Source of the DNA: Roseovarius dicentrarchi
Lineage (GTDB): Bacteria > Pseudomonadota > Alphaproteobacteria > Rhodobacterales > Rhodobacteraceae
Length of the DNA: 64,000 nt
Assembly (NCBI RefSeq): GCF_003316635.1
Contig: NZ_QNQP01000007.1
Location: 62,001 to 126,000, forward strand
Direction of reading: 5' to 3'
Part shown: positions 36,505 through 43,945 of the stretch, in pieces
Layout: every line of letters starts with the position of its first letter
How positions within the stretch are numbered: the stretch's first letter is position 1
The notes under the pieces: model-generated
Told to the model about the DNA's origin: nothing
What the model saw: the letters and a program-made list of their open reading frames with translations, nothing else
Database searches by the model: none
Translations under genes and position numbers: made by a program

Positions 36505-38685
36505 ATGGACCGCGCAGAGATCGTGCATGAAAATTTCCTTGCCCGTGTGGCCTCGGGCGATCTGCCGCAGGGCGCCCCGCCCTCGGACGCGCTGAGCGAT
36601 ACCGAAGCGGTGACGCTCTACCGTGCGCAATGCGTCAGCCGCGCATTGGACCGCACCAGCCGAGCCATGCAAAAGGCAGGTCAAGGCTTCTACACCATCG
36701 GATCGTCGGGGCATGAGGGGATGGCGGCGGTCGCCCACGCCCTGCGGCCCGATGACATCGCGTTCCTGCATTACCGCGACGCGGCGTTTCAGATCGCCCG
36801 CGCGGGGCAGGTGCCGGGCCAGTCGATCACCTGGGACATGCTGTTGAGCTTCGCCTGCTCGTCCGAGGATCCCATTTCCGGCGGTCGCCACAAGGTGCTG
36901 GGGTCCAAGGCGCTGATGATTCCGCCGCAAACTTCCACCATCGCGTCGCACCTGCCGAAAGCGGTCGGCGCGGCCTACGGTCTGGGCCTTGCCCGCCGCC
37001 GCCCGCCCGAACACCGCGCGCTGCCGCATGACGGGATCGCGATGGCATCTTTTGGCGATGCGTCGGCCAACCACTCCACCGCTCAAGGGGCCATCAACAC
37101 GGCGGGCTGGACCTCCGTGCAATCCGTTCCACTGCCGATGCTGTTCGTCTGCGAGGATAACGGCATCGGCATCTCCACCCAGACGCCGAAGGGCTGGATC
37201 GCCGCCAGCATGCAGCACCGCCCCGGCATCCGCTATTTCCACGCTGACGGGCTGGACCTGTATAACACTGCGCAGGTCGCCGCCGAGGCCGCTCATTACG
37301 TTCGCACCCAGCGCAAGCCGGCGTTCCTGCATCTGACCATGGTGCGCCTTTACGGCCACGCGGGCGCCGACCTGCCCACCACCTACCTGCCCAAGGCGCA
37401 TGTGGAGGCGGAGGAGGCGAACGATCCGCTGCTGCACACCGTCCGCCTGCTGGAGGCGGCAGGCGCGCTGGATCGCAAGGAGGCGCTGGCGATTTACGAG
37501 GAAACCAACGACCGCATCGCCCATGTGGCGGCCGAGGCTGTCACCCGCCCCCGCCTGAAAACCGCAGCCGACGTGATGGCCAGCATCATCCCGCCCAAAC
37601 GCGATTGCGCCCCGACGAACGGCCCCAGCGCCGAGGAACGCGAGGCCGCTTTCGGCAGCGATTTCAGGCAGCTGGACCAGCCCCAGCCGATGAGCCGCCT
37701 GATCAACTGGGCGCTCACCGACCTGATGCTGGAGCACGGCGAGATCGTGGTGATGGGCGAGGATGTGGGCCGCAAGGGCGGTGTTTACGGCGTGACGCAG
37801 CGCCTGCACCAGCGCTTTGGCACCGACCGCGTGATCGACACGCTGCTGGACGAGCAGAGCATCCTCGGCCTTGCCATCGGCATGGCGCATAACGGGTTCA
37901 TCCCGATGCCGGAAATCCAGTTCCTGGCCTATCTGCACAATGCCGAGGACCAGTTGCGCGGCGAGGCGGCGACGCTGCCCTTCTTCTCCAGGGGCCAGTT
38001 TACCAACCCGATGGTGCTGCGCATTGCCGGGCTGGGCTATCAAAAAGGCTTTGGCGGGCATTTCCACAATGACAACAGCCTTGCCGTGCTGCGCGACATC
38101 CCCGGCATCATCATCGCCTGCCCCTCGAACGGGCCGGACGCGGCGATGATGCTGCGCGAATGCGTGCGCCTTGCGCGCGAGGAACAGCGCGTGGTGGTGT
38201 TTGTGGAGCCGATCGCGCTTTACCCGATGCGCGATCTGCACGAGGCGGGCGACAACGGCTGGATGGGCACCTACCCCACCCCGGACGAGCGTATTCCGCT
38301 GGACAGTGTCGGCGTGCATGGGCAGGGCAAGGATCTGGCCATCGTCACATACGGCAACGGCTGCTACCTGTCGCGGCAGGCGCAGGAGGTGCTGAAGGCG
38401 GAGGGCATCAACGCCCGCGTCATCGACATGCGCTGGATCGCGCCGCTGCCGGAACAGGCGCTACTGAACGCCACGCGGGGCTGCAAATCCGTGCTGATCG
38501 TCGATGAATGCCGCCGCACCGGCGGGCAGGCCGAGGGGCTGATGGCGCTGTTTGTCGAGCGGGCGGAACTGCCGGTCAGCCGGATTGCCGCCGAGGACAG
38601 CTTTATCGCCACCGGCCCGGCCTATGCGGCCACCATGCCATCGCGCGATTCCATCGTCGCCGCTGCAAAGGAGGCCTGCGAATGA
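36505..38685 (+). CDS. Fused E1alpha-E1beta thiamine-dependent 2-oxoacid dehydrogenase
   Basis: 726 residues. The N-terminal ~350 form an E1alpha-like domain with a TPP-binding segment GDASANHSTAQGAINTA...EDN. Residues ~400-720 form an E1beta-like domain with VMGEDVGRKGGVYGVTQ, LDEQSILGLAIGMAHNG, GGHFHNDNS and a transketolase C-terminal part. This is the branched-chain/pyruvate dehydrogenase E1 type in one chain. No E2 or E3 gene is present. Instead it overlaps by 4 bp a FabD-like acyltransferase, so the acyl acceptor may differ from normal lipoyl-E2. The substrate is unknown; a branched 2-oxoacid or 2-oxoadipate is possible. GGAGG precedes ATG 36505. Confidence 0.82.
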   Translation: MDRAEIVHENFLARVASGDLPQGAPPSDALSDTEAVTLYRAQCVSRALDRTSRAMQKAGQGFYTIGSSGHEGMAAVAHALRPDDIAFLHYRDAAFQIARAGQVPGQSITWDMLLSFACSSEDPISGGRHKVLGSKALMIPPQTSTIASHLPKAVGAAYGLGLARRRPPEHRALPHDGIAMASFGDASANHSTAQGAINTAGWTSVQSVPLPMLFVCEDNGIGISTQTPKGWIAASMQHRPGIRYFHADGLDLYNTAQVAAEAAHYVRTQRKPAFLHLTMVRLYGHAGADLPTTYLPKAHVEAEEANDPLLHTVRLLEAAGALDRKEALAIYEETNDRIAHVAAEAVTRPRLKTAADVMASIIPPKRDCAPTNGPSAEEREAAFGSDFRQLDQPQPMSRLINWALTDLMLEHGEIVVMGEDVGRKGGVYGVTQRLHQRFGTDRVIDTLLDEQSILGLAIGMAHNGFIPMPEIQFLAYLHNAEDQLRGEAATLPFFSRGQFTNPMVLRIAGLGYQKGFGGHFHNDNSLAVLRDIPGIIIACPSNGPDAAMMLRECVRLAREEQRVVVFVEPIALYPMRDLHEAGDNGWMGTYPTPDERIPLDSVGVHGQGKDLAIVTYGNGCYLSRQAQEVLKAEGINARVIDMRWIAPLPEQALLNATRGCKSVLIVDECRRTGGQAEGLMALFVERAELPVSRIAAEDSFIATGPAYAATMPSRDSIVAAAKEACE

Positions 38686-39713
38686 GCTGCCGCGCCGTTC
38701 TGATCTGCCCCGGACGGGGCACCTATAACAAGCCCGAGCTGGGCTATCTGCACCGCCACCACGCGGGCAATCCCCTGCTGGATACGTTCGACGAATTGCG
38801 CCGCGCCGAGGGCCAGACGCCAGTGACCGAACTGGACGGGGCCGAGCGGTTTTCCAACGCCACGCACACCGTCGGCGATGCCGCCTCGCCGCTGATCTAT
38901 GCCGCCTCGTACCTGGATCGCCAGTCGCTGGCCGAGGATATCGAGGTCGTCGCCGTCACCGGCAATTCGATGGGCTGGTATATCGCGCTGGCCGCCGCCG
39001 GGGCGCTGGATGCGCAGGGCGGCTTCACGGTCGTCAACACCATGGGCCGCCTGATGCAGGAGGCGTCAATCGGCGGGCAGCTGGTCTATCCCTGCACCGG
39101 CCCGGACTGGCGCCCCGACCCCGCGCGCCGTGCCGGCCTGCTGGAAACGGTGCGCCAGATCGACAGCGGCGGCGACGCGGTTCTGCGCCTGTCGATCGAT
39201 CTGGGCGGGATGCTGGTGCTGGCCGGGAATGATGCGGGCCTGGCCGAATTCGAAGCATCGGTGCCGCGCCTTGACGGACGGTTTCCCATGCGCCTGCCGC
39301 ATCACGCCGCGTTTCATACGCACCTGCAAGAGCCTGTGGCCCAGCAGGGCCGCGACGCCCTGCCCAGCAGTCTGTTCAGCCAGCCGGAGATTCCGCTGAT
39401 CGACGGGCGCGGCGCCATCTGGTGGCCGGGCGCCACCGACCGCGACGCCTTGCACGCCTACACGCTGGGCCATCAGGTCACGCAGCCCTATGATTTCACC
39501 CGCGCGGTGCAGATCGCGGCGCGCGAATTTGCCCCCGACATGTTCATCGTCACCGGGCCGGGCAACACGCTGGGCGGGGCGGTGGCGCAATCGCTGGTTG
39601 CGGGTGGCTGGCACGGGATGCACAGCAAGGCGGCCTTCACCGCCCGCCAGTCCGAGACGCCGCTTCTGGTGTCGATGGGGCTGGAAGATCAGCGCACCAT
39701 CGTCACGGGATAA
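38682..39713 (+). CDS. FabD-like acyltransferase
   Basis: 343 residues with the malonyl-CoA:ACP transacylase fold. The nucleophile motif is GNSMG with Ser96, the conserved Arg is in NTMGRLMQEA, and the catalytic His lies in LPHHAAFHTHLQ. The N-terminus reads CPGRGTYN where FabD usually has PGQG. It may move an acyl group between CoA, a carrier protein and another acceptor. ATGA overlap with the fused E1 gene says the two proteins act together. No acyl carrier protein or ketosynthase gene is near, so it is not part of a visible polyketide or fatty-acid cluster. It ends 3 bp from the convergent histidine kinase. Confidence 0.8.
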   Translation: MSCRAVLICPGRGTYNKPELGYLHRHHAGNPLLDTFDELRRAEGQTPVTELDGAERFSNATHTVGDAASPLIYAASYLDRQSLAEDIEVVAVTGNSMGWYIALAAAGALDAQGGFTVVNTMGRLMQEASIGGQLVYPCTGPDWRPDPARRAGLLETVRQIDSGGDAVLRLSIDLGGMLVLAGNDAGLAEFEASVPRLDGRFPMRLPHHAAFHTHLQEPVAQQGRDALPSSLFSQPEIPLIDGRGAIWWPGATDRDALHAYTLGHQVTQPYDFTRAVQIAAREFAPDMFIVTGPGNTLGGAVAQSLVAGGWHGMHSKAAFTARQSETPLLVSMGLEDQRTIVTG

Positions 39714-39716
39714 ACC

Positions 39717-40826
39717 CTAATCGCGCGGCATGTTGAAGGTGAACACCGTGCCATCCGCGTCCGAGCGCATGGTCAGATCGCCGCCATGGGCGCGGGCGAT
39801 CTCCCGCGCGATGAACAGGCCCAGGCCCAGACCCTGCTGCGATTGACGCACATTGCCGCGGGCAAACGGCTCGAACAGCATCTTGCGCACTTCTGGCGGG
39901 ATCGGCGCGCCCAGATTGGTAACCCACAGGTAAAACGATCCGTCGCGATCCTGCGCGCTGACGGTGACCGGCGCGCCCGGCTCGCCATGCGTGACCGCAT
40001 TGGCCAGAAGATTCGAAATCAGCTGCGAAATCCGTCCTGAATCGCAATAGATCGGATCGCAAAAATCATATTCCGTGATGATTTCCGTCTCGGGATGGGC
40101 AAGGCCAATTTCCCGCACCGCATGTTCCAGGATCGGCTTGACGTCGTGATCGGCATGTTCGTTCAGGTTCAGCCCACCGCCCAGACGCGCGCTGGCAAAA
40201 TCCATCACATCGTCAATCAACCGGGCGATTCGCCCGGTTGACCCCTGGATCGACGTTACCATTTCGCTGATTTGCGCGTCAGTGCTGCTGCGCCCTATGA
40301 CGCGGGATGCGGCATTGATCGCCGCCAGCGGATTGCGCACATCATGGCCCAGAACGGCGATAAACTGCTCGCGCAGCTTCGCCTCTTCCTCGCGGGTGCG
40401 CAGCGCGGCCTCGTTCGCCTTTTCATCGCTGACACAGCGCCCGCTACAGAAGATATGATCGCCCTCAGGCACAGCATTCCATGAGATCCAGTGATAGCTG
40501 CCATCCTTGCAGCGATACCGGTTAACAAGGTTCAGAACGTGCATACCGCGCTGCAAACGCTCAAAAGCACGCTCTGCCGCGGGCAGGTCATCGGGGTGCA
40601 GGAAGTGGGAAAAGCGGTGCGCCTGAACCTCTTGGGTAGAGTAGCCAAGCAGCCGCCGCCACGCCGGATTGGTGTCCGAAAAATTGCCTTCGCGATCGAC
40701 AAACCCCAGCAAATCGGGTGTCACAGACCATGTTCGGCTACCGCTATCCTTGTGTGTCACTTGGCCCGCAATCCCCTGAAGCTGAGTGCGCAACCTATCA
40801 CCCGCTTTTTGCATTGTCATTATCAT
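39717..40826 (-). CDS. Cytoplasmic PAS sensor histidine kinase
   Basis: 369 residues without membrane helices. A PAS domain (about 35-140, LGFVDREGNFSDTNPAWRRLLGY...FLHPDD) precedes a HisKA domain with His161 in VLGHDVRNPLAAI and an HATPase domain with NLLANAVTHGE and GLGLGLFIAREI. The signal is unknown. No response regulator gene is adjacent. It follows the carnitine operon by 48 bp on the same strand but is separated from it by a perfect hairpin, so its membership in that operon is doubtful. Three closely spaced ATGs (40826, 40820, 40814) make the exact start uncertain. Confidence 0.88.
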   Translation of the reverse strand: MIMTMQKAGDRLRTQLQGIAGQVTHKDSGSRTWSVTPDLLGFVDREGNFSDTNPAWRRLLGYSTQEVQAHRFSHFLHPDDLPAAERAFERLQRGMHVLNLVNRYRCKDGSYHWISWNAVPEGDHIFCSGRCVSDEKANEAALRTREEEAKLREQFIAVLGHDVRNPLAAINAASRVIGRSSTDAQISEMVTSIQGSTGRIARLIDDVMDFASARLGGGLNLNEHADHDVKPILEHAVREIGLAHPETEIITEYDFCDPIYCDSGRISQLISNLLANAVTHGEPGAPVTVSAQDRDGSFYLWVTNLGAPIPPEVRKMLFEPFARGNVRQSQQGLGLGLFIAREIARAHGGDLTMRSDADGTVFTFNMPRD

Positions 40827-40839
40827 AACGGTCCGCGCA

Positions 40840-40864
40840 GGGCAGCGCCATCACGGCGCTGCCC
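40840..40864 (-). terminator. Perfect hairpin after caiD
   Basis: GGGCAGCGCC (40840-40849) and GGCGCTGCCC (40855-40864) form a perfect 10-bp stem with a 5-base loop, 11 bp after the caiD stop on the minus strand. No U-tract follows; it is probably a 3'-end stabiliser or weak terminator. Confidence 0.5.
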
Positions 40865-40874
40865 GCAGCAGGGG

Positions 40875-41660
40875 CTAGCGGCCTTTCCAGACCGGATCGC
40901 GCTTTTCGGCGAAGGCGCGCGCGCCTTCCAGCTGATCCTCGGACGAATAAAGCCGTGCGACGGTGTCATACTGGCTGCGCGTGATCTTGTTCATCACGGT
41001 TTGAAAATCCTTGCCCTCGGCGTCGCGCACGATTTCCTTCAGCGCCGCATAAACCAGCGGCGGACCGCCTGCCAGCTCATCGGCCAGCGCGCGCGCCTGC
41101 GTCATCAGGTCGGCCGCCGGAATGATCCGGTTGACCAAGCCCCAGCGCGCCGCCTCGTCCGCGTCCAGCCAGCGACCGGTCAGCAGCATTTCCATCGCGA
41201 TGTGATAGGGAATACGCTTGGGCAGCTTGATGCTGGCCGCATCCGCAACCGTGCCGGACCGGATTTCAGGCAAGGCAAAGCTGGCGTGATCGGCGGCCAA
41301 TATCATGTCCGCGCTCAGCGCCAGTTCCAGACCGCCACCACAGCAGATGCCATTGACGGCGGCAATCACCGGCTTGTTCAGGCCGCGCAATTCCTGCAAC
41401 CCTCCAAAGCCGCCGACGCCGTAATCGCCATCCACCGCATCGCCATCCGCCGCTGCTTTCAGATCCCAGCCGGGGCAGAAAAACTTGTCGCCCGCGCCGG
41501 TGATCAGGGCCACGCGCAAGTTGTCGTCATCACGGAATTCGGCAAACACATCGCCCATGATCCGGCTGGTTTTCAAGTCAATCGCGTTGGCCTTGGGACG
41601 GTCCAGCGTCACCTCCAGCACATGGCCCCGCGTTTCGGTTTTGATCGGATTGTCTGTCAT
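40875..41660 (-). CDS. caiD: Carnitinyl-CoA dehydratase / crotonobetainyl-CoA hydratase
   Basis: 261 residues of the crotonase family. LEVTLDRPKANAID at the start, PGWDLKAAADGDA, KPVIAAVNGICCGGGLELALSAD (oxyanion hole) and the C-terminal AFAEKRDPVWKGR closely follow E. coli CaiD, which I recognise by sequence. It hydrates crotonobetainyl-CoA to L-carnitinyl-CoA. The ATG overlaps the acyl-CoA synthetase stop by 4 bp. The nearby dehydrogenase, carnitine dehydrogenase and BKACE genes give it a clear role in aerobic gamma-butyrobetaine or crotonobetaine breakdown, unlike the anaerobic respiratory Cai system. Confidence 0.88.
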   Translation of the reverse strand: MTDNPIKTETRGHVLEVTLDRPKANAIDLKTSRIMGDVFAEFRDDDNLRVALITGAGDKFFCPGWDLKAAADGDAVDGDYGVGGFGGLQELRGLNKPVIAAVNGICCGGGLELALSADMILAADHASFALPEIRSGTVADAASIKLPKRIPYHIAMEMLLTGRWLDADEAARWGLVNRIIPAADLMTQARALADELAGGPPLVYAALKEIVRDAEGKDFQTVMNKITRSQYDTVARLYSSEDQLEGARAFAEKRDPVWKGR

Positions 41661-43696
41661 GTCATTTCTCCTGTTCTGATAAGCGCGTCTGCCCCGACAG
41701 CGCGCGCCGCCGTGCAGATCAGCGGATTGATCTCGACCTCGTGCAGATGGGCCGCATTTTCGGTGACGTAAGCCTGCACCGCCAGGACCGCGCGCACAAT
41801 CGCCGCCATATCCGCGCCCGGCTGGCCGCGATACCCCGCCAGAATGGGCGCGATGCGCAGGCTGGCCAGCGCGGCGGCGATATCGTCCGCGCTGGCCGGC
41901 AGGATCAGCGAGGCGCTGTCCTTCAGGATCTCCGTCAGCACACCGCCCGCCGCAAGGGTCAGGACGAAGCCGTGCGCCGGATCGCGCACCACGCCGATCA
42001 ACAATTCGGCAACGGCGCCGGTGATCATCTCCTCCAGCAGATAGGCGGGCGCGTTCATGCGGGCGGCGGCCTGCATCACCGCCTCTGCCGTGCCCAGGTT
42101 CAGCGCCACCGCCCCCGCCTCGGTTTTGTGGGCGAACCCCTCGCCCTTGAGCACGGCGGGCAGCGGTATCGCCGCGGCAGCCGCTGGAAGATCGGCGGCC
42201 TCCACCCGACGCGATTGCGGCACGGCCAGACCATGCGCCGCCAGCGCCGCCTTGCTGGCCGCCTCGCTGAGAATTGTCGCGCCCTCCCCGGTGCCGGGCG
42301 CCAGAACGGGCGCGGCAACAGGGCGGTGGCGCCCCAGCGCAGCCGCGGTTTCAATCGCGCACATCGCTTCTTCAACACCCAAAAGCGGGATCAGCCCGGC
42401 ATCCGTCACGCGCCGCGCAGTATGCTCGCTCAGATTTTCGGGCAACGTGGCGACAAAGGCCAAAGGCGTGCCACTGGCCTGCGCTGCCGCTGCCCCTGCG
42501 GCGATGGTGCAGTCCCACGCGGCATCGCTGCACCGGTCGCTGCGCGGAAAATCCACGACCAGACAGCCCAGCGCCACATCGCCGGTCAGCGCGGCAGTAA
42601 AGGCAGCGGTCATCGCCGGAACATCGTCCCAGATAAACGTGTGGTAATCCAGCGGGTTCGCCAGGGCCACCATCGGCCCCAATGCAGTCCGCAGCGCGGT
42701 ATGCTGCGCGTCGTCCAGCGGCGCAAACGTGACACCCCGCCCGACAGCGGCATCCGCCATCAGGCTTGCCTCCCCGCCCGAGCAGGACATCGAAACAATA
42801 CGGTCAGAGGGCAAGGGACCCGCCAGATGCAACAGCTTGAGCGTCTCAAGCAGCTTGGGCAGGCTATCCACCTGCGCCACGCCCAACCGTTTGAGCAGCG
42901 CGCGCGCCCCGGCGTCGCTGCCCGCCAGCGACGCGGTATGCGACACCGCAGCCGCCTGCGCCTGCACCGACTTTCCCACCTTCAGCGCGACAATCGGTTT
43001 GCCCAACGCCTGCGCGCGATTGGCAAGCGCCTGAAACGCCTCCAGATCACCGATCCCCTCGATATGCAGGCCCAGCGCGGTCACGCGTGGATCTTCCAGC
43101 AAGCCAAGGCCGATTTCGGCCAGCCCCGTCTGCGCCTGATTTCCAGCTGTTACCACATAAGCCAAAGGCACGCCGCGCGCTTGCATGGTCAGATTGATAG
43201 CAATATTCGAGCTTTGCGTGATCAAGGCAACGCCCCGGTCGCAACGCGTACCGCCATGCTGATCCGGCCACAAAAGCGCGCCATCGAGGTAGTTGATGAA
43301 CCCGTAACAATTCGGCCCGATGATGGGCATATCCCCCGCCGCCGCAACCAGCCTGTCCTGCATGGCATCGCCGTCACCCATCTCGGCCTGCGCCTCGCGA
43401 AAGCCGCTGGCAAAGCACACCGCGCCGCCCGCGCCCATGGTGCTAAGCGCCTCGACCGTGTCGATCGTAATGCTACGGTTCACACCAATAAAGGCGGCAT
43501 CCGGCGCCTCTGGCAGGTCAGCTACGGATGCGTAGGTCGGCAGACCGGCCATTTCGGCGCGTTTGGGATGAACCGGCCAGATTGCGCCATCGTATCCCAT
43601 GCGGCGGCACTGCTCGATTACTGACGCGCACCAGACGCCGCCACCGATGACAGCTATGGATTTGGGGCGTAAAAGGCGGCTGAGGTCGCGTGTCAT
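41657..43696 (-). CDS. ADP-forming acyl-CoA synthetase (probable betaine-type acyl-CoA ligase)
   Basis: 679 residues in the acetate--CoA ligase (ADP-forming) layout: CoA-binding domain (1-130), succinyl-CoA-synthetase-like ligase domains with the phosphorylated His near 253 in SHTASLAGSD, and an ATP-grasp domain (about 470-679, AVLKGEGFAHKTEAGAVALNL). It should activate a carboxylic acid with ATP and CoA. In this operon the expected acid is gamma-butyrobetaine or crotonobetaine; that is inference. The start at 43696 has GGAGGG upstream; the longer frame to 43783 runs through an inverted-repeat element. The long 250-bp gap to the upstream gene is treated separately. Confidence 0.85.
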   Translation of the reverse strand: MTRDLSRLLRPKSIAVIGGGVWCASVIEQCRRMGYDGAIWPVHPKRAEMAGLPTYASVADLPEAPDAAFIGVNRSITIDTVEALSTMGAGGAVCFASGFREAQAEMGDGDAMQDRLVAAAGDMPIIGPNCYGFINYLDGALLWPDQHGGTRCDRGVALITQSSNIAINLTMQARGVPLAYVVTAGNQAQTGLAEIGLGLLEDPRVTALGLHIEGIGDLEAFQALANRAQALGKPIVALKVGKSVQAQAAAVSHTASLAGSDAGARALLKRLGVAQVDSLPKLLETLKLLHLAGPLPSDRIVSMSCSGGEASLMADAAVGRGVTFAPLDDAQHTALRTALGPMVALANPLDYHTFIWDDVPAMTAAFTAALTGDVALGCLVVDFPRSDRCSDAAWDCTIAAGAAAAQASGTPLAFVATLPENLSEHTARRVTDAGLIPLLGVEEAMCAIETAAALGRHRPVAAPVLAPGTGEGATILSEAASKAALAAHGLAVPQSRRVEAADLPAAAAAIPLPAVLKGEGFAHKTEAGAVALNLGTAEAVMQAAARMNAPAYLLEEMITGAVAELLIGVVRDPAHGFVLTLAAGGVLTEILKDSASLILPASADDIAAALASLRIAPILAGYRGQPGADMAAIVRAVLAVQAYVTENAAHLHEVEINPLICTAARAVGADALIRTGEMT

Positions 43697-43707
43697 GGCT
43701 GATGTCC

Positions 43708-43760
43708 CTCCAGAAAAGATTTTATGCCTTCGGCGAGGATATTTTTCGCAAGAAGAAGCG
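43708..43760. repeat. Left arm of an inverted intergenic repeat pair
   Basis: About 50 bp whose core, TGCCTTCGGCGAGGATAT (43725-43742), recurs exactly in inverse orientation at 43901-43918. Flanks match more loosely (CTCCA..AAAGA..TTTT before, GCAA.AAGAA after). Similar GCCTTCGGCGAGGATAT-type intergenic sequences are, from memory, common in Rhodobacterales. It lies in front of the acyl-CoA synthetase start. Confidence 0.75.
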
Positions 43761-43799
43761 GCTGGTAACGCATTATTAACCACTCTTGGTCAGTATGAA

Positions 43800-43893
43800 G
43801 TCACGGTACAGGCGGGGACGCCGATGACCGTGCAAGGAGAAAGGGTTCGCCTTTTCGAGGGGGGCGCCGATCAGGTCCCCCCTCTTTCTTTTT
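43800..43893 (+). ncRNA. Candidate small RNA with three hairpins and a terminator
   Basis: On the plus strand three stems follow one another: CACGGT...ACCGTG (43802-43832) enclosing GGCG-GGGA-CGCC; AAAGG-GTTCG-CCTTT (43840-43854); and GAGGGGGG (43857-43864) with CCCCCCTC (43877-43884), followed by TTTCTTTTT. The last is a good intrinsic terminator with no plus-strand gene in front of it. The 5' end is a guess and no firm promoter is seen. It runs antisense to the operon's spacer and is enclosed by the two inverted repeats. Confidence 0.4.
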
Positions 43894-43933
43894 GCTCCAA
43901 ATATCCTCGCCGAAGGCAAAAAACTCTTTTGGA
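43885..43933. repeat. Right arm of an inverted intergenic repeat pair
   Basis: Inverse copy of the element at 43708-43760, exact over ATATCCTCGCCGAAGGCA (43901-43918). It sits 13 bp after the acyl-CoA dehydrogenase stop. In the minus-strand operon transcript the two arms would pair and close the whole spacer into one structured domain. Confidence 0.75.
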
Positions 43934-43945
43934 GCGCGGGCAGCC

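Noticed and set aside
36484-38319. 611-codon minus-strand frame over the E1 gene
   Set aside because: Covers a gene with clear E1alpha and E1beta motifs; no recognisable domain of its own.
41741-43624. 627-codon plus-strand frame over the acyl-CoA synthetase
   Set aside because: Antisense shadow of the synthetase; composition is not protein-like.
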